Below, piece by piece: positions 1 through 7,943 of a DNA stretch of 64,000 nt; within the stretch, counting starts at the first letter, position 1; each line of letters begins with the position of its first letter. The stretch lies in assembly GCA_934394565.1 (NCBI GenBank), contig CAKRQV010000002.1, forward strand, positions 62,001 through 126,000, given 5' to 3'. Under the pieces are notes generated by a model, which saw only the letters and a program-made list of their open reading frames with translations, was not told the DNA's origin and did no database searches. The translations under genes and the position numbers were made by a program. The stretch is from an uncultured Lachnospiraceae bacterium. GTDB taxonomy: Bacteria > Bacillota > Clostridia > Lachnospirales > Lachnospiraceae.

Positions 1-2
1 AT

Positions 3-740
3 AATATCCTCTTTGGTCTGCCTTATGATAAACGGCAGCTGGACAAACAGCTGTCCTATCAGCAGTGGACGGCTGACAACGACTATTATCTGACTGTCAT
101 TGAAGTATTTGATATAGCCGGACGTCCTGCCACAGATGCCAATGTAGAACAGCTTTTACAGGTACTGGCCCGGCAGGCTTCCGGGTGTGCTGCAATGAAA
201 AAAGATACCTGTATCCTGTTACTTGGCACTTCGAATCTGGTGCTCGATGTTTCCATGACACCGATCTTTAACACACTGACTGCCCGCAATCCGATCCGTA
301 TTGCCTTCAGTCTTCCGGTGCATGGCATTGAAAATGCAGGAACCCTATATAAACAGTGTTTATATGCTCTCCGAGAAGGCAAAAAGACACATCTGGAAGG
401 GAAATATTATGATTTCTTTGACTATGCCATAGACTATATCCTGGAATCCGGTTCCCTGCTGGCTTCTGTTCGTGCCTGCATGCCTGCGGTCGCTGATCTG
501 TGGGAAAAGTATCAGCAAACCGGAGATGAACTGTTCCAGACATTAAAAACTTTTCTCGAAAACGAACGTTCTATCTCCAAAACCTCCGAAGCACTGTTTA
601 CCCACAGAAATACGGTACTCTACCGTATCCGAAAGATTCAGGGAATGCTGGATCACGATCTGAATGATCCTTATGTACGGGAATACTGTTTGCTGTCTAT
701 CAAAGTTCTGGAGTTGTACAATCGTAAAAATACTATATAA
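3..740 (+). CDS. PucR/CdaR-type transcriptional regulator, C-terminal part
   Basis: The frame is open from the left edge, so the N-terminus is missing. The last ~60 residues (LFQTLKTFLENE, then TLFTHRNTVLYRI-like helices and a final LLSIKVLEL) match the PucR/CdaR C-terminal helix-turn-helix, which follows a GGDEF-like or sugar-diacid-type sensory segment in this family. Such proteins activate or repress catabolic genes in response to a metabolite. The target is not visible because the upstream neighbours are outside the window. A strong terminator follows the stop codon closely. Family assignment is fairly safe; the regulated pathway is unknown. Confidence 0.75.
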   Translation, partial: NILFGLPYDKRQLDKQLSYQQWTADNDYYLTVIEVFDIAGRPATDANVEQLLQVLARQASGCAAMKKDTCILLLGTSNLVLDVSMTPIFNTLTARNPIRIAFSLPVHGIENAGTLYKQCLYALREGKKTHLEGKYYDFFDYAIDYILESGSLLASVRACMPAVADLWEKYQQTGDELFQTLKTFLENERSISKTSEALFTHRNTVLYRIRKIQGMLDHDLNDPYVREYCLLSIKVLELYNRKNTI

Positions 741-754
741 ACTACAGCATACAT

Positions 755-797
755 AAAAACGCTTTCTATCTTTATTTCATTGATAGAAAGCGTTTTT
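755..797 (+). terminator. Rho-independent terminator of the PucR-type gene
   Basis: A 13-bp inverted repeat (AACGCTTTCTATC and its complement) with a short AT-rich loop is followed by six T's, directly after the plus-strand regulator gene. Confidence 0.85.
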
Positions 798-800
798 TCA

Positions 801-838
801 TCAAAAAGGGAGAGCCGTCCAGGACAGCTCTCCCCTTT
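801..838 (-). terminator. Terminator of the decarboxylase operon
   Basis: A near-perfect palindrome, GGGAGAGC...GCTCTCCC with an inner GTCC/GGAC pair, is followed on the minus strand by a T5 run. It lies just past the oadA-like stop codon and closes the minus-strand operon. Confidence 0.85.
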
Positions 839-863
839 TCACACTCCGTTAAAACGTCAAGGT

Positions 864-2276
864 TTAGACCGGATATGCCTTATTTTCAGCATCTGCTACA
901 GTAGCATCTACCTTTGTTTTCTGTGCATCTCTGTACTTGAAGTACTCTGTAGCTACCTGCGGGAACAGAGCGTAGGTCAGTACATCCTCTTCCTGCTCTG
1001 CATACGGAGCAACCTCTTCTTTCAGCTTATCCAGCTGCGGCGGAATCAGATCAGCAGGACGACAGGTGATCGGTTCTACATCGCCGATGCATTTCTTCTG
1101 TACTTCTTTGTTGAACGGTTTTACAGTAGCGCCGTATTTACCGCTTAAGACATCCTTTGTCTGCTGCGGAACCATCTTATAACGCTCACCCTGGATAACG
1201 TTCATAACAGCCTGTGTACCAACGATCTGGGAAGACGGTGTTACCAGCGGGCACTCACCAAGATCCTCACGCACACGCGGAACCTCTTCGAGTACCTGAT
1301 AGTACTTGTCTTCTGCGCCAAGATCCTTTAACTGGCTGGTCAGGTTGGACAGCATACCACCCGGTACCTGATACAGCAGAGTCTTGATGTTTACACCCAG
1401 GTTCTTCGGATTTAACAGACCGCTCTCCAGAGCCTCGTCACGGATCGGACGGAAGTAATCTGCGATCTCAGCCAGCAGATTCTGGTCAAATCCCGTATCA
1501 TACGGTGTGCCCTTGAAGGTCTCTACCATAACCTCTGTTGCCGGCTGGGAGGTACCCAGGGCAAACGGAGACATAGCGGTATCGATCACATCAACACCAG
1601 CTTCAACAGCTTTCAGGTATGTCATGGAAGCTACACCGGAAGTATAGTGTGTATGCAGCTGGATCGGGATGCTGACAGTCTCTTTCAGAGCCTGTACCAG
1701 CTCCGTTGCCTTGTACGGCAGAAGCAGACCGGCCATATCCTTGATACAGATGGAGTTAGCACCCATATCTTCGATCTTCTTGGCCATCTCTGTCCAGTAC
1801 TCCAGAGTATACGGCTCACCCAGTGTATAGGAAAGAGCCACCTGTGCATGTCCTTTTTCTTTATTAGCTGCTGTAACGGCTGTCTGCAGGTTGCGGATGT
1901 CGTTTAAGCAGTCAAAGATACGGATGATATCGATACCATTGGCGATGGATTTCTGTACAAAGTACTCTACAACATCGTCAGCGTACTGGCTGTAGCCCAG
2001 GATATTCTGGCCTCTGAACAGCATCTGCAGCTTGGTGTTCTTAAAGCCGTCACGGAACTTACGAAGTCTGTCCCACGGATCTTCCTTCAGGAAACGAAGG
2101 GATGCATCGAATGTAGCACCACCCCAGCACTCTACGGAATGATAGCCGACTTTATCCAGTTTATCAACGATCGGAAGCATCTGCTCTGTTGTCATACGGG
2201 TGGCGATCAGAGACTGATGTGCGTCACGCAGAATGGTTTCTGTAATTTTAATTGGCTTTTTAGCGATTTCTGCCAT
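864..2276 (-). CDS. oadA: Oxaloacetate decarboxylase alpha-type carboxyltransferase (OadA/PycB-like)
   Basis: This 470-residue protein is a TIM-barrel carboxyltransferase of the oxaloacetate decarboxylase alpha / pyruvate carboxylase B family. It moves CO2 between oxaloacetate/pyruvate and a biotin carrier. The N-terminus has the family hallmark ETILRDAHQSL. The metal-site HTHYTSG lies near residue 207 and the carboxylated-lysine motif CIKDMAG near residue 178. The C-terminal part is the PycB conserved domain. The protein ends near residue 470 without its own biotinyl domain, so it must use the separate carrier encoded two genes upstream. GGAGG precedes the ATG. It is the last gene of a five-gene operon, where it sits beside a second, unrelated carboxyltransferase. 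Confidence 0.92.
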   Translation of the reverse strand: MAEIAKKPIKITETILRDAHQSLIATRMTTEQMLPIVDKLDKVGYHSVECWGGATFDASLRFLKEDPWDRLRKFRDGFKNTKLQMLFRGQNILGYSQYADDVVEYFVQKSIANGIDIIRIFDCLNDIRNLQTAVTAANKEKGHAQVALSYTLGEPYTLEYWTEMAKKIEDMGANSICIKDMAGLLLPYKATELVQALKETVSIPIQLHTHYTSGVASMTYLKAVEAGVDVIDTAMSPFALGTSQPATEVMVETFKGTPYDTGFDQNLLAEIADYFRPIRDEALESGLLNPKNLGVNIKTLLYQVPGGMLSNLTSQLKDLGAEDKYYQVLEEVPRVREDLGECPLVTPSSQIVGTQAVMNVIQGERYKMVPQQTKDVLSGKYGATVKPFNKEVQKKCIGDVEPITCRPADLIPPQLDKLKEEVAPYAEQEEDVLTYALFPQVATEYFKYRDAQKTKVDATVADAENKAYPV

Positions 2277-2301
2277 GATTAAACCTCCATATTATTTGAA
2301 A

Positions 2302-3459
2302 TTAAACACCGAAGATAGCCATGAATGTACCGGCTGCTACTGCAGTACCGATAACACCGGCAACGTTCGGACCCATTGCATGCATCAGAAGGAAGTTTGT
2401 CGGATCTGCCTCAGCACCGACCTTCTGAGATACACGAGCTGCCATAGGAACGGCAGAAACACCGGCGGAACCGATCAGCGGATTGATCTTGCCGCCTGTA
2501 GCCTTGCACATGATCTTACCAAACAGCACACCACCTGCAGTACCGATAGCGAATGCGATCAGACCCAGGATAACGATCTTGATTGTCTGCATGTTCAGGA
2601 AAGCCTCGGCACTTGTGGTAGCACCAACGGAAGTTCCCAGCAGAATAACAACGATATACATCAGGGCATTGGAAGCTGTCTCCTGCAGCTGCTTAACCAC
2701 ACCACTCTCGCGGAACAGGTTACCAAGCATCAGCATACCAACCAGCGGAGCTGTGGTCGGAAGCAGCATACAAACAACGATGGTGATAACGATCGGGAAA
2801 AGGATCTTCTCCAGTTTGGATACCGGACGAAGCTGCTCCATCTTGATCTTGCGCTCTTTTTCTGTTGTCAGAAGCTTCATGATCGGCGGCTGGATGATCG
2901 GTACCAGGGACATATACGAATATGCCGCCACGGCGATCGGTCCCATCAGCCCCGTCTGTCCCAGCTTACCGGCAAGGAAGATAGAGGTCGGTCCATCGGC
3001 ACCACCGATAATGGAGATCGCTGCAGCTGCCTTTCCGCCGAATCCCATAAAGATGGCGAAGAAGTAAGCGGCATAGATACCCAGCTGAGCTGCTGCACCA
3101 AGCAGAAAGCTCTTCGGGTTTGCGATCAGCGGACCAAAGTCAGTCATCGCACCGACACCCATGAAAATCAGGGACGGCAGGATACTGTATTCATCCAGAA
3201 TATAGAAATAATGCAATAAGCCGGCTGCATGCTCGATACCATTTGCATCCACGTATGCTTCAGCCATGATATCCGGATAGATATTAACTAAAAGCATACC
3301 GAAAGCGATCGGTACCAGAAGCAGAGGCTCAAATCCTTTTTTGATTGCCAGATACAGAAAGACACAGGCTACGGCGATCATGATGTAGTTGCCTACAGTC
3401 AGATTCATAAAGGCAGTCTGCGCTAACAGATTTGACAAAGTGTTAGTCACATAAGACAT
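2302..3459 (-). CDS. oadB: Na+-translocating decarboxylase beta subunit
   Basis: A very hydrophobic protein of 385 residues with about nine to eleven membrane segments. It matches the OadB/GcdB/MmdB beta subunit, which decarboxylates carboxybiotin and pumps Na+ outward. The two signature stretches are present: GGADGPTSIFLAGKLG in the middle and NPLIGSAGVSAVPMAARV near the C-terminus, carrying the Asp and Asn/Ser residues assigned to Na+ binding in this family. GGAGG lies just before the ATG. It sits between the biotin carrier and the OadA-type gene, so the encoded complex is probably membrane-bound and energy-conserving. Confidence 0.95.
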   Translation of the reverse strand: MSYVTNTLSNLLAQTAFMNLTVGNYIMIAVACVFLYLAIKKGFEPLLLVPIAFGMLLVNIYPDIMAEAYVDANGIEHAAGLLHYFYILDEYSILPSLIFMGVGAMTDFGPLIANPKSFLLGAAAQLGIYAAYFFAIFMGFGGKAAAAISIIGGADGPTSIFLAGKLGQTGLMGPIAVAAYSYMSLVPIIQPPIMKLLTTEKERKIKMEQLRPVSKLEKILFPIVITIVVCMLLPTTAPLVGMLMLGNLFRESGVVKQLQETASNALMYIVVILLGTSVGATTSAEAFLNMQTIKIVILGLIAFAIGTAGGVLFGKIMCKATGGKINPLIGSAGVSAVPMAARVSQKVGAEADPTNFLLMHAMGPNVAGVIGTAVAAGTFMAIFGV

Positions 3460-3497
3460 TTTTGTACCTCCATAGTAGTTTCAAGCAAGTGTTTGAA

Positions 3498-3860
3498 TTA
3501 GTTCAGTGTAGCCAGTGTATCGCCGTTTTCTACGGTATCACCAACAGCTACATTGATGCTTGCTACGGTACCATCCTGCGGAGCAACAACCGGGATCTCC
3601 ATCTTCATGGATTCCAGAACAACGATGCTGTCGCCGGCCTTTACGGCCTGTCCTACGGTTGCTTCTACCTTGAATACTTTGCCCGGTACGGAAGCGCCTA
3701 CGGTTACGGAACCAGCGCCTGCTGCTGCCGGAGCTGCTGCTGCTTTCGGAGCTGCCTTCGGTGCTGCCTTCGGAGCTGCCACCGGTGCACCGGATGTCTG
3801 TCCTTCTTCAACGGTTACATCATATACATTGCCATTTACTGTGATTGTATAGGTTTTCAT
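3498..3860 (-). CDS. Biotin carrier protein of the decarboxylase complex
   Basis: This 120-residue protein has an N-terminal beta strand (KTYTITVNGNVYDV), then an Ala/Pro/Lys-rich flexible linker (residues ~28-48), then a biotinyl domain whose ESMKMEIPV motif holds the lysine that receives biotin. The design is that of MmdC/OadA-tail carriers. The linker lets the biotin swing between a cytosolic carboxyltransferase and the membrane beta subunit. It is the only biotinyl domain in this operon, so both carboxyltransferases probably share it. RBS AGGAGG is well placed. Confidence 0.93.
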   Translation of the reverse strand: MKTYTITVNGNVYDVTVEEGQTSGAPVAAPKAAPKAAPKAAAAPAAAGAGSVTVGASVPGKVFKVEATVGQAVKAGDSIVVLESMKMEIPVVAPQDGTVASINVAVGDTVENGDTLATLN

Positions 3861-3878
3861 TCTTAAATCCTCCTGTGA

Positions 3879-4616
3879 TTAGGCGTTGCGCCATTTGCTC
3901 TTATTGACTTTTTTGATGGAACGAACTACAAAGCTGTCTGTTGAAGTATTCTCAGCGGCTGCAATAGCGGCTGCGATAACAGCAACAAGCTCCAGATCAT
4001 CTGTCTCCTCAACAACCGGTGCAGCTGCGGGAGCCGGTGCCGATGCCTTTTTCTCTTCTTTCTTGCCTTCGCCGGAAAGCTTGCCGACATATTTAAACAG
4101 GGAAATCAGGCAGCTCAAGAAGATCAGAATAATAAATACGATGCCGACACCCATCACGGTATTTAATCCGGCACGTTCCAGAGATTCACCAAGACTGTAC
4201 TCAGCCTCGAAAGTGATAGACTCCGGTGTAAAACTCTGGGATTCCATTTTCAGGGTCAGGGTAACGATCGCTGTTCTCTGCTCGAACTGTGCGATGGATG
4301 TTACGGTGTATTCCTTATCATCCACCTCAACCTCTGTGCTGTTCAACCCCTTATAAGCGCCAAGTTCATCCATAACGCCCTCAAAGTTTGTTACAGCTGC
4401 AACAGTAAAGGTATCGTCTACCTGCTCGTACTGCTTAAGCTCGTCAGCGGACATACCGCCCAAAGTAGCAAGCAGGGAATCCATCTGCTGCTCCATATAG
4501 CTCTGTGTCGTCTCATCAACGGCAGCTACATCAACAGAAGAACCACAGGCTGCCAGAGATGCCATACACAGGACGGCAATAACAACTGCCAGTAATCTTT
4601 TTGTTATCTTTTTCAT
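3879..4616 (-). CDS. OadG-like gamma subunit with lipoprotein N-terminal domain
   Basis: About 245 residues. It begins with a signal peptide ending in a lipobox (SLAAC), followed by an ~120-residue extracytoplasmic segment. A single strong membrane helix (TVMGVGIVFIILIFLSCLI) follows, then a charged/Ala-Pro linker and a C-terminal tail typical of OadG (DSFVVRSIKKVNKSKW). Classical gamma subunits are around 80 residues and lack the lipoprotein domain, so the N-terminal extension is notable. I chose the ATG three codons into the frame, which is preceded by AGGTG; the frame opens with a GTG. In the family, gamma holds the complex together at the membrane. The extra domain's role is unknown. Confidence 0.8.
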   Translation of the reverse strand: MKKITKRLLAVVIAVLCMASLAACGSSVDVAAVDETTQSYMEQQMDSLLATLGGMSADELKQYEQVDDTFTVAAVTNFEGVMDELGAYKGLNSTEVEVDDKEYTVTSIAQFEQRTAIVTLTLKMESQSFTPESITFEAEYSLGESLERAGLNTVMGVGIVFIILIFLSCLISLFKYVGKLSGEGKKEEKKASAPAPAAAPVVEETDDLELVAVIAAAIAAAENTSTDSFVVRSIKKVNKSKWRNA

Positions 4617-4630
4617 CTGCTTCACCTCGC

Positions 4631-6067
4631 TTAAATCGTGCCGTGTTTTTTAGCCGGGCGATTTTCTCTCTTTGCGTAAAGCATCTCAAAAGCACCGATC
4701 ACATATTTTCTTGTATCTTCGGGCTCAATGATCGTATCAACGTATCCACGTTTTGCTGCGGAAACGACGTTGGACTGCAGTGCTTCATATTCTGCTGCCT
4801 TCTCATTTAATGTCTGTGCGTCAGCACCGGCATACATGATGTTTGCAGCGGATTTGGCTTCCATCATGCCGACTTTGGCTTCCGGCCATGCGTATACCAT
4901 GTCCGCACCGATGGATTTACTGTTCATAGCCACGTAAGCGCTTCCGAATGCTTCACCGATGATAACATTTACTTTCGGTACAGTAGCATCTGCGAATGCA
5001 TAGGTCAGGGAAGCAACAGCTTTGGCAATATTGTGCTCGGAGCACTTGGTAGCCAGGAAGCCCTTAACATTTGTCAGGGTCAGAACCGGGATATTGAAAG
5101 CGTCACAGAATTTAACGAACTCTGCTGCTTTCTTTGCTCCGCGCGGGGAAAGAACAGCGTCAAATTTCTCAGCGATCTCACCGTCATCACCAAATACGGC
5201 TGTTCTGTTGGCTACGGCACCGACTGTTGTACCATTGAGTTTCATGAAACCGGTTACCATGCTGGTACCGTAATCTGCTTTTGTCTCGAAGAAGATCTGG
5301 TCATCTGCGATACGGCTCAGTGCTACAGCTGTATCTGCTGCACAGTCTTTGATATCTGCACATACACGGTTCAGATCGTCTTCACAGCCTGTAAATGTAT
5401 CGTCATCTACATTGTTGGCCGGAAGCAGGGAAACCAGGGCACGGATCTGTGCCAGGATATCTTCCTGTGTACCAACGTAGTCGATCAGTCCTGTCTCTTT
5501 GCTCTGGTAAGCTGCGCTGGCGGTATCACATTTGGATACTTCGTTGCCTTCGATGGCATTCGGAGAGTTGACAAATAACTTTGCGTCTTTCTCTTCCATA
5601 AATGTAAAGTCCGTCATGCCCGGTACTAAAGCAAGTCCGCCGCCACATGTACCAAAGACTGCGGTGATCTGCGGAATCACACCGGATGCTGCTGCCTGTT
5701 TCTGGTAGATCTCGCCCAGTGCATTTAATGCATCTGTAGCTTCCTGAAGACGAATACCTGCACAGTCGATCAGTCCGATCACCGGTGCTCCGGTCTTCAT
5801 AGCGAAATCATACAGTCTGGCGATCTTCTTGGCATGCATCTCGCCGACAGTTCCGCCTAATACGGAAGCGTCCTGGCTGTAGACATAGACAAGATTGCCG
5901 TCGATCACACCGTAACCTGTGATAACGCCGTCAGAAGGAGTTTCCTTCTCAGACATATTGAAATCAGTTGCTCTGGCTGTAACCTGGCCGCCGATTTCAA
6001 CAAAACTGTTGTCGTCAAGCAGAGAAGCAATTCTCAGGCTTGCTGCGCTTTGTGCTGTGTTACTCAT
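4631..6067 (-). CDS. Carboxyl transferase subunit (MmdA/PccB type)
   Basis: This 478-residue protein is a crotonase-fold carboxyltransferase of the methylmalonyl-CoA decarboxylase alpha / propionyl-CoA carboxylase beta family. It shows the oxyanion-hole glycine stretch GTCGGGLALVPGMTDF in the N-half and the second acyl-CoA site IIGEAFGSAYVAMNSKSIGAD in the C-half. It is shorter than typical MmdA (~510). It would transfer the carboxyl from a CoA ester to the shared biotin carrier. It is the first gene of the operon, with GGAGG before the ATG and a good promoter ~60 bases upstream. The exact acyl-CoA substrate cannot be read from the sequence. Confidence 0.88.
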   Translation of the reverse strand: MSNTAQSAASLRIASLLDDNSFVEIGGQVTARATDFNMSEKETPSDGVITGYGVIDGNLVYVYSQDASVLGGTVGEMHAKKIARLYDFAMKTGAPVIGLIDCAGIRLQEATDALNALGEIYQKQAAASGVIPQITAVFGTCGGGLALVPGMTDFTFMEEKDAKLFVNSPNAIEGNEVSKCDTASAAYQSKETGLIDYVGTQEDILAQIRALVSLLPANNVDDDTFTGCEDDLNRVCADIKDCAADTAVALSRIADDQIFFETKADYGTSMVTGFMKLNGTTVGAVANRTAVFGDDGEIAEKFDAVLSPRGAKKAAEFVKFCDAFNIPVLTLTNVKGFLATKCSEHNIAKAVASLTYAFADATVPKVNVIIGEAFGSAYVAMNSKSIGADMVYAWPEAKVGMMEAKSAANIMYAGADAQTLNEKAAEYEALQSNVVSAAKRGYVDTIIEPEDTRKYVIGAFEMLYAKRENRPAKKHGTI

Positions 6068-6122
6068 TAATTCAGCCCTCCATTTTTATTAGAATATATT
6101 TATTACAATTTCAGCCGAGTTT

Positions 6123-6151
6123 ATTATAAGGGAAAAGGTTGGGATTTTCAA
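6123..6151 (-). promoter_or_regulatory. Sigma-A type promoter of the decarboxylase operon
   Basis: On the minus strand TTGAAA and TATAAT are separated by exactly 17 bases, about 55 bases upstream of the first start codon. The long hairpin lies upstream of this promoter and is therefore not in the transcript it starts. Confidence 0.7.
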
Positions 6152-6260
6152 TGGGCATTACGGCGAAATACACAAAAATTTTGATGATTTATCGTACAAA
6201 AAGGAGATTTGTATTGTCGCTTTGTCGTTAGGGGGACTTATTTTTTTTGTAAGACGGACA

Positions 6261-6346
6261 ACACAGACAGGACATATATATACTCCCGCCGGTCGCAAAC
6301 CGTTTTTAAGCGACTGGCGGGAGTATATATATGTCCTGTCTGTGTC
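6261..6346. repeat. Long inverted repeat, 36-bp arms, loop core GCAAACCGTTTTT (copy 1)
   Basis: Two arms of 36 bases with one mismatch flank a short loop containing AAACCGTTTTTA. The element fills the 360-base gap between the glpK stop and the promoter of the decarboxylase operon. No clean T-run follows the stem on either strand, so it is not an ordinary terminator. The loop core and the ATAT..ATACT pattern of the arm recur in a second long hairpin upstream of leuB, although most stem bases differ. Confidence 0.85.
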
Positions 6347-6427
6347 TGATTTTAAAAAAAGACAACCATATTTCTAAGTACCAATATGTATGGGTGTGCA
6401 TTCAGAGAGCAGCTACAAAATGGGGGA

Positions 6428-7924
6428 TCAGATATCTTTGGCAAGACCGAAGCTGCGTCCTACGGCCTGTTTCCAGCCGCGGATGAGGAGACTCATTTTC
6501 TTTGTATCCATCTGCGGATTGAACTCGTGGCCGAGCTGCCAGTTGGTTTTGATTTCTTCAATATCTTTATAGTAGCCTGTGGCAAGGCCGGCGAGGTAGG
6601 CAGCGCCAAGGGCTGTGGTTTCGTAGGTCTGGGGGCGCAGTACCGGTGACTGTAAGATATCAGACTGAAACTGCATGAGGAAATTGTTGGCGCTGGCACC
6701 ACCGTCGGCTTTTAATGCGCGGATCTGGATACCGGATACTTCTTCCATGACAGCTACGAGATCGCTGACCTGGTAGGCCAGGGATTCTACTGTAGCACGG
6801 ATCACATGGTCTTTATTGGTTCCTCTGGTGAGGCCGACCAGAACACCTCTGGCATAGGGATCCCAGTAAGGTGCACCAAGACCGGTAAAGGCCGGTACGA
6901 GATATACGCCGTTGGTATCTTCTACTGCCAGACAGTGTTCTTCACTCTCTGCAGCGGTCTGGATCAGTCCCATCTCGTCTCTGAGCCACTGGATCGCCGC
7001 ACCGGCTACGAATACACTGCCTTCGAGGGCATACTGGATCTCGCCGCCAACACTTGCGGCGATTGTTGTCAACAGACCGTCCCTGGCTTCTACGGCACGG
7101 TTGCCGGTATTCATCAGAAGGAAGCAGCCTGTACCATAGGTGTTTTTAACTTCTCCCGGTTCAAAGCAGCACTGGCCGAAAAGAGCCGACTGCTGGTCTC
7201 CTGCTGCTCCGGCGATCGGGATCGCACCGCCAAGGATATTTTCTCTCGTATAGCCGTAAATACAGCTGGACGGCTTTACCTCCGGGAGCATGGACGCCGG
7301 GATATGCAGCTCGTCGAGGATCTTCTGATCCCAGCACAGCTTGTGGATATCAAACAGCATCGTGCGGGAAGCGTTGGTATAATCGGTCACATGTACCGTG
7401 CCGCCGGTCAGCTTCCAGATCAGCCAGGTATCGACTGTACCGAATAAGAGATCGCCTTTCTCAGCTTTTTCTCTCGCACCTTCGACATGATCCAGAATCC
7501 AGGCGATCTTTGTTGCTGAAAAATATGGATCTGGAATCAGACCGGTCGTTTTCTGTATATATTCGCCCAGTGCACTGTTTTTTAACTTTTCTGCCTGTGA
7601 CGCTGTACGACGGCATTGCCATACGATGGCATTATATACCGGTTTCCCGCTTAAACGGTCCCAGACGATCGTCGTCTCTCTCTGGTTCGTGATACCGATG
7701 GCAGCCACATTATCAGCGGTCACACCGATCTTACTCATGGCCTCTACTGCCACCGTCAGCTGGGAGGACCAGATCTCCATCGGATCATGTTCAACCCACC
7801 CGGCCTTCGGATAAATCTGCTGGTATTCCTTCTGGGCGCTGCTGCACACCTTACCGGACTTGTCAAAAAGAATAGCTCTGGAGCTTGTTGTTCCCTGATC
7901 CAGGGACAGTATGTATTCCCACAT
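6428..7924 (-). CDS. glpK: Glycerol kinase
   Basis: A 498-residue FGGY-family kinase that phosphorylates glycerol to glycerol-3-phosphate with ATP in the cytosol. Hallmarks are the N-terminal phosphate-1 loop SLDQGTTSSRAI, the substrate region TNQRETTIVWD, the GTVDTWLIWKLTGG stretch, and the C-terminal DGGASANNFLMQFQSDI signature. Length matches GlpK. The chosen ATG (MWEYILSLDQ) has GGAGG ahead of it. It begins only 19 bases after the ABC ATPase of the cobalamin-riboswitch operon, with no terminator between them, so it may be co-transcribed with that operon. No glpF or glpD is nearby. Confidence 0.95.
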   Translation of the reverse strand: MWEYILSLDQGTTSSRAILFDKSGKVCSSAQKEYQQIYPKAGWVEHDPMEIWSSQLTVAVEAMSKIGVTADNVAAIGITNQRETTIVWDRLSGKPVYNAIVWQCRRTASQAEKLKNSALGEYIQKTTGLIPDPYFSATKIAWILDHVEGAREKAEKGDLLFGTVDTWLIWKLTGGTVHVTDYTNASRTMLFDIHKLCWDQKILDELHIPASMLPEVKPSSCIYGYTRENILGGAIPIAGAAGDQQSALFGQCCFEPGEVKNTYGTGCFLLMNTGNRAVEARDGLLTTIAASVGGEIQYALEGSVFVAGAAIQWLRDEMGLIQTAAESEEHCLAVEDTNGVYLVPAFTGLGAPYWDPYARGVLVGLTRGTNKDHVIRATVESLAYQVSDLVAVMEEVSGIQIRALKADGGASANNFLMQFQSDILQSPVLRPQTYETTALGAAYLAGLATGYYKDIEEIKTNWQLGHEFNPQMDTKKMSLLIRGWKQAVGRSFGLAKDI

Positions 7925-7943
7925 AAGATATTCCTCCAATACT

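Noticed and set aside
3462..3866. 134-codon plus-strand frame over the biotin carrier
   Set aside because: Cys/Arg/Tyr-rich translation is the antisense of the Ala/Pro linker; the minus-strand carrier has the MKM motif and an AGGAGG site.
6261..6346. Long hairpin as an ordinary glpK terminator
   Set aside because: Stem far too long, no T-run at the exit of either strand, and its loop recurs in an unrelated place.
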